Positions 63,656-64,000 of a DNA stretch of 64,000 nucleotides are shown piece by piece; the first letter of the stretch is position 1, and every line of letters starts with the position of its first letter. Source of the stretch: Astropecten irregularis. Its lineage: Eukaryota > Echinodermata > Asteroidea > Paxillosida > Astropectinidae. A program made the position numbers and the translations under genes. The stretch covers positions 5,744,270 to 5,808,269 of the forward strand of contig OZ020265.1 in the NCBI GenBank assembly GCA_963971285.1, written 5' to 3'. Below the pieces are notes generated by a model, which was not told the DNA's origin, did not search any database, and worked only from the letters and a program-made list of their open reading frames with translations.

Positions 63656-64000
63656 AGGTAGTATCATACTTTGGTAAGACACCACAGAAATACAGATTCA
63701 TGTCAAAGAAATACAGATTCATGGACAAAAAATTTCAAGGAGGATACAGTAATTATAGTCATCTGTGAACATTTCAGTCCCATACGGTGCCCACTTTTTG
63801 AGAAAACAGTGAAAAACGGCCACAGTATTTCTTGAGTCTTTTCTCTTTAATTTTTGATCTTTTAAAAGATTAAAAAGATTTTCGGTTGTTGTTTTACTAA
63901 TTTCTGGATAAATGCACCATTTCAGGCGGAACATTTTTAACGGTATGTTTCTATACCACCACCATCTTCATACCATGTAAGTTATACGTAAATCTGTGAA
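63656..64000. mobile_element. TTAA-type MITE, cut by window end
   Basis: TTAA at 63652-63655, then AGGTAGTATCATACTTTGG and the same interior as 54385-54741 (GATCTTTTAAAAGAT core). The right end is beyond the window. Confidence 0.75.

Overview
The window is metazoan nuclear DNA: spliced genes with GT-AG introns, extracellular domain shuffling (LDLa, LRR, SRCR, somatomedin B, PAN, fibrinogen-like), a dense and varied transposon load, and no bacterial gene organisation. LGR-type receptors, SRCR-rich proteins, fibrinogen-related lectins and Penelope-like and Helitron-like repeats together suggest an invertebrate deuterostome, most likely an echinoderm. This placement is an inference; no species marker was seen.

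Layout. (1) 1-21637 is copy A of a large near-identical segment. It holds the last exon of a carbohydrate sulfotransferase (minus, frame-shifted), a Penelope-like fragment split by a complete-ended Ty3/gypsy-type LTR element (3204-10515), an intronless PAN plus fibrinogen-domain gene (minus, 13958-14977), and a head-to-tail array of Helitron-like units (15609-18806). It ends in a 200-N gap (21638-21837) that starts inside a GC-rich inverted repeat. (2) 21838-33333 holds an LDLa-LRR-7TM receptor of the relaxin-receptor/GRL101 type (plus, 24104-29487, eight exons in consistent phase) and three tandem ~1-kb AT-rich units. (3) 33334-46011 is copy B of the same segment. It lacks 10006-18919 of copy A, so the lectin gene, the 3' LTR and the Helitron array are absent. 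It also carries its own private insertion. (4) 47615-60390 (minus) is an eight-exon gene whose splice phases all agree: signal peptide, five SRCR domains, a somatomedin B domain, a long cysteine-containing ectodomain and a class B/adhesion-like 7TM. Its introns carry MITEs, a Penelope fragment and a second Helitron-like array. (5) 60391-64000 is intergenic with MITEs and a SINE.

Most notable: the LTR element is an odd mosaic. It has a helix-hairpin-helix motif at the start of Gag, no visible protease/RT/RNase H, an integrase with intact DDE residues in copy A, and a third ORF joining zinc-finger motifs to a TatD-type DNase domain that has lost its middle. The two copies differ by clean insertions with empty sites, which dates several elements relative to each other. 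The arrangement looks either like a real segmental duplication or like two unmerged haplotypes joined across the gap. The receptor and lectin genes all encode secreted or cell-surface proteins of classes used in recognition and signalling, but nothing in the sequence shows that they work together.
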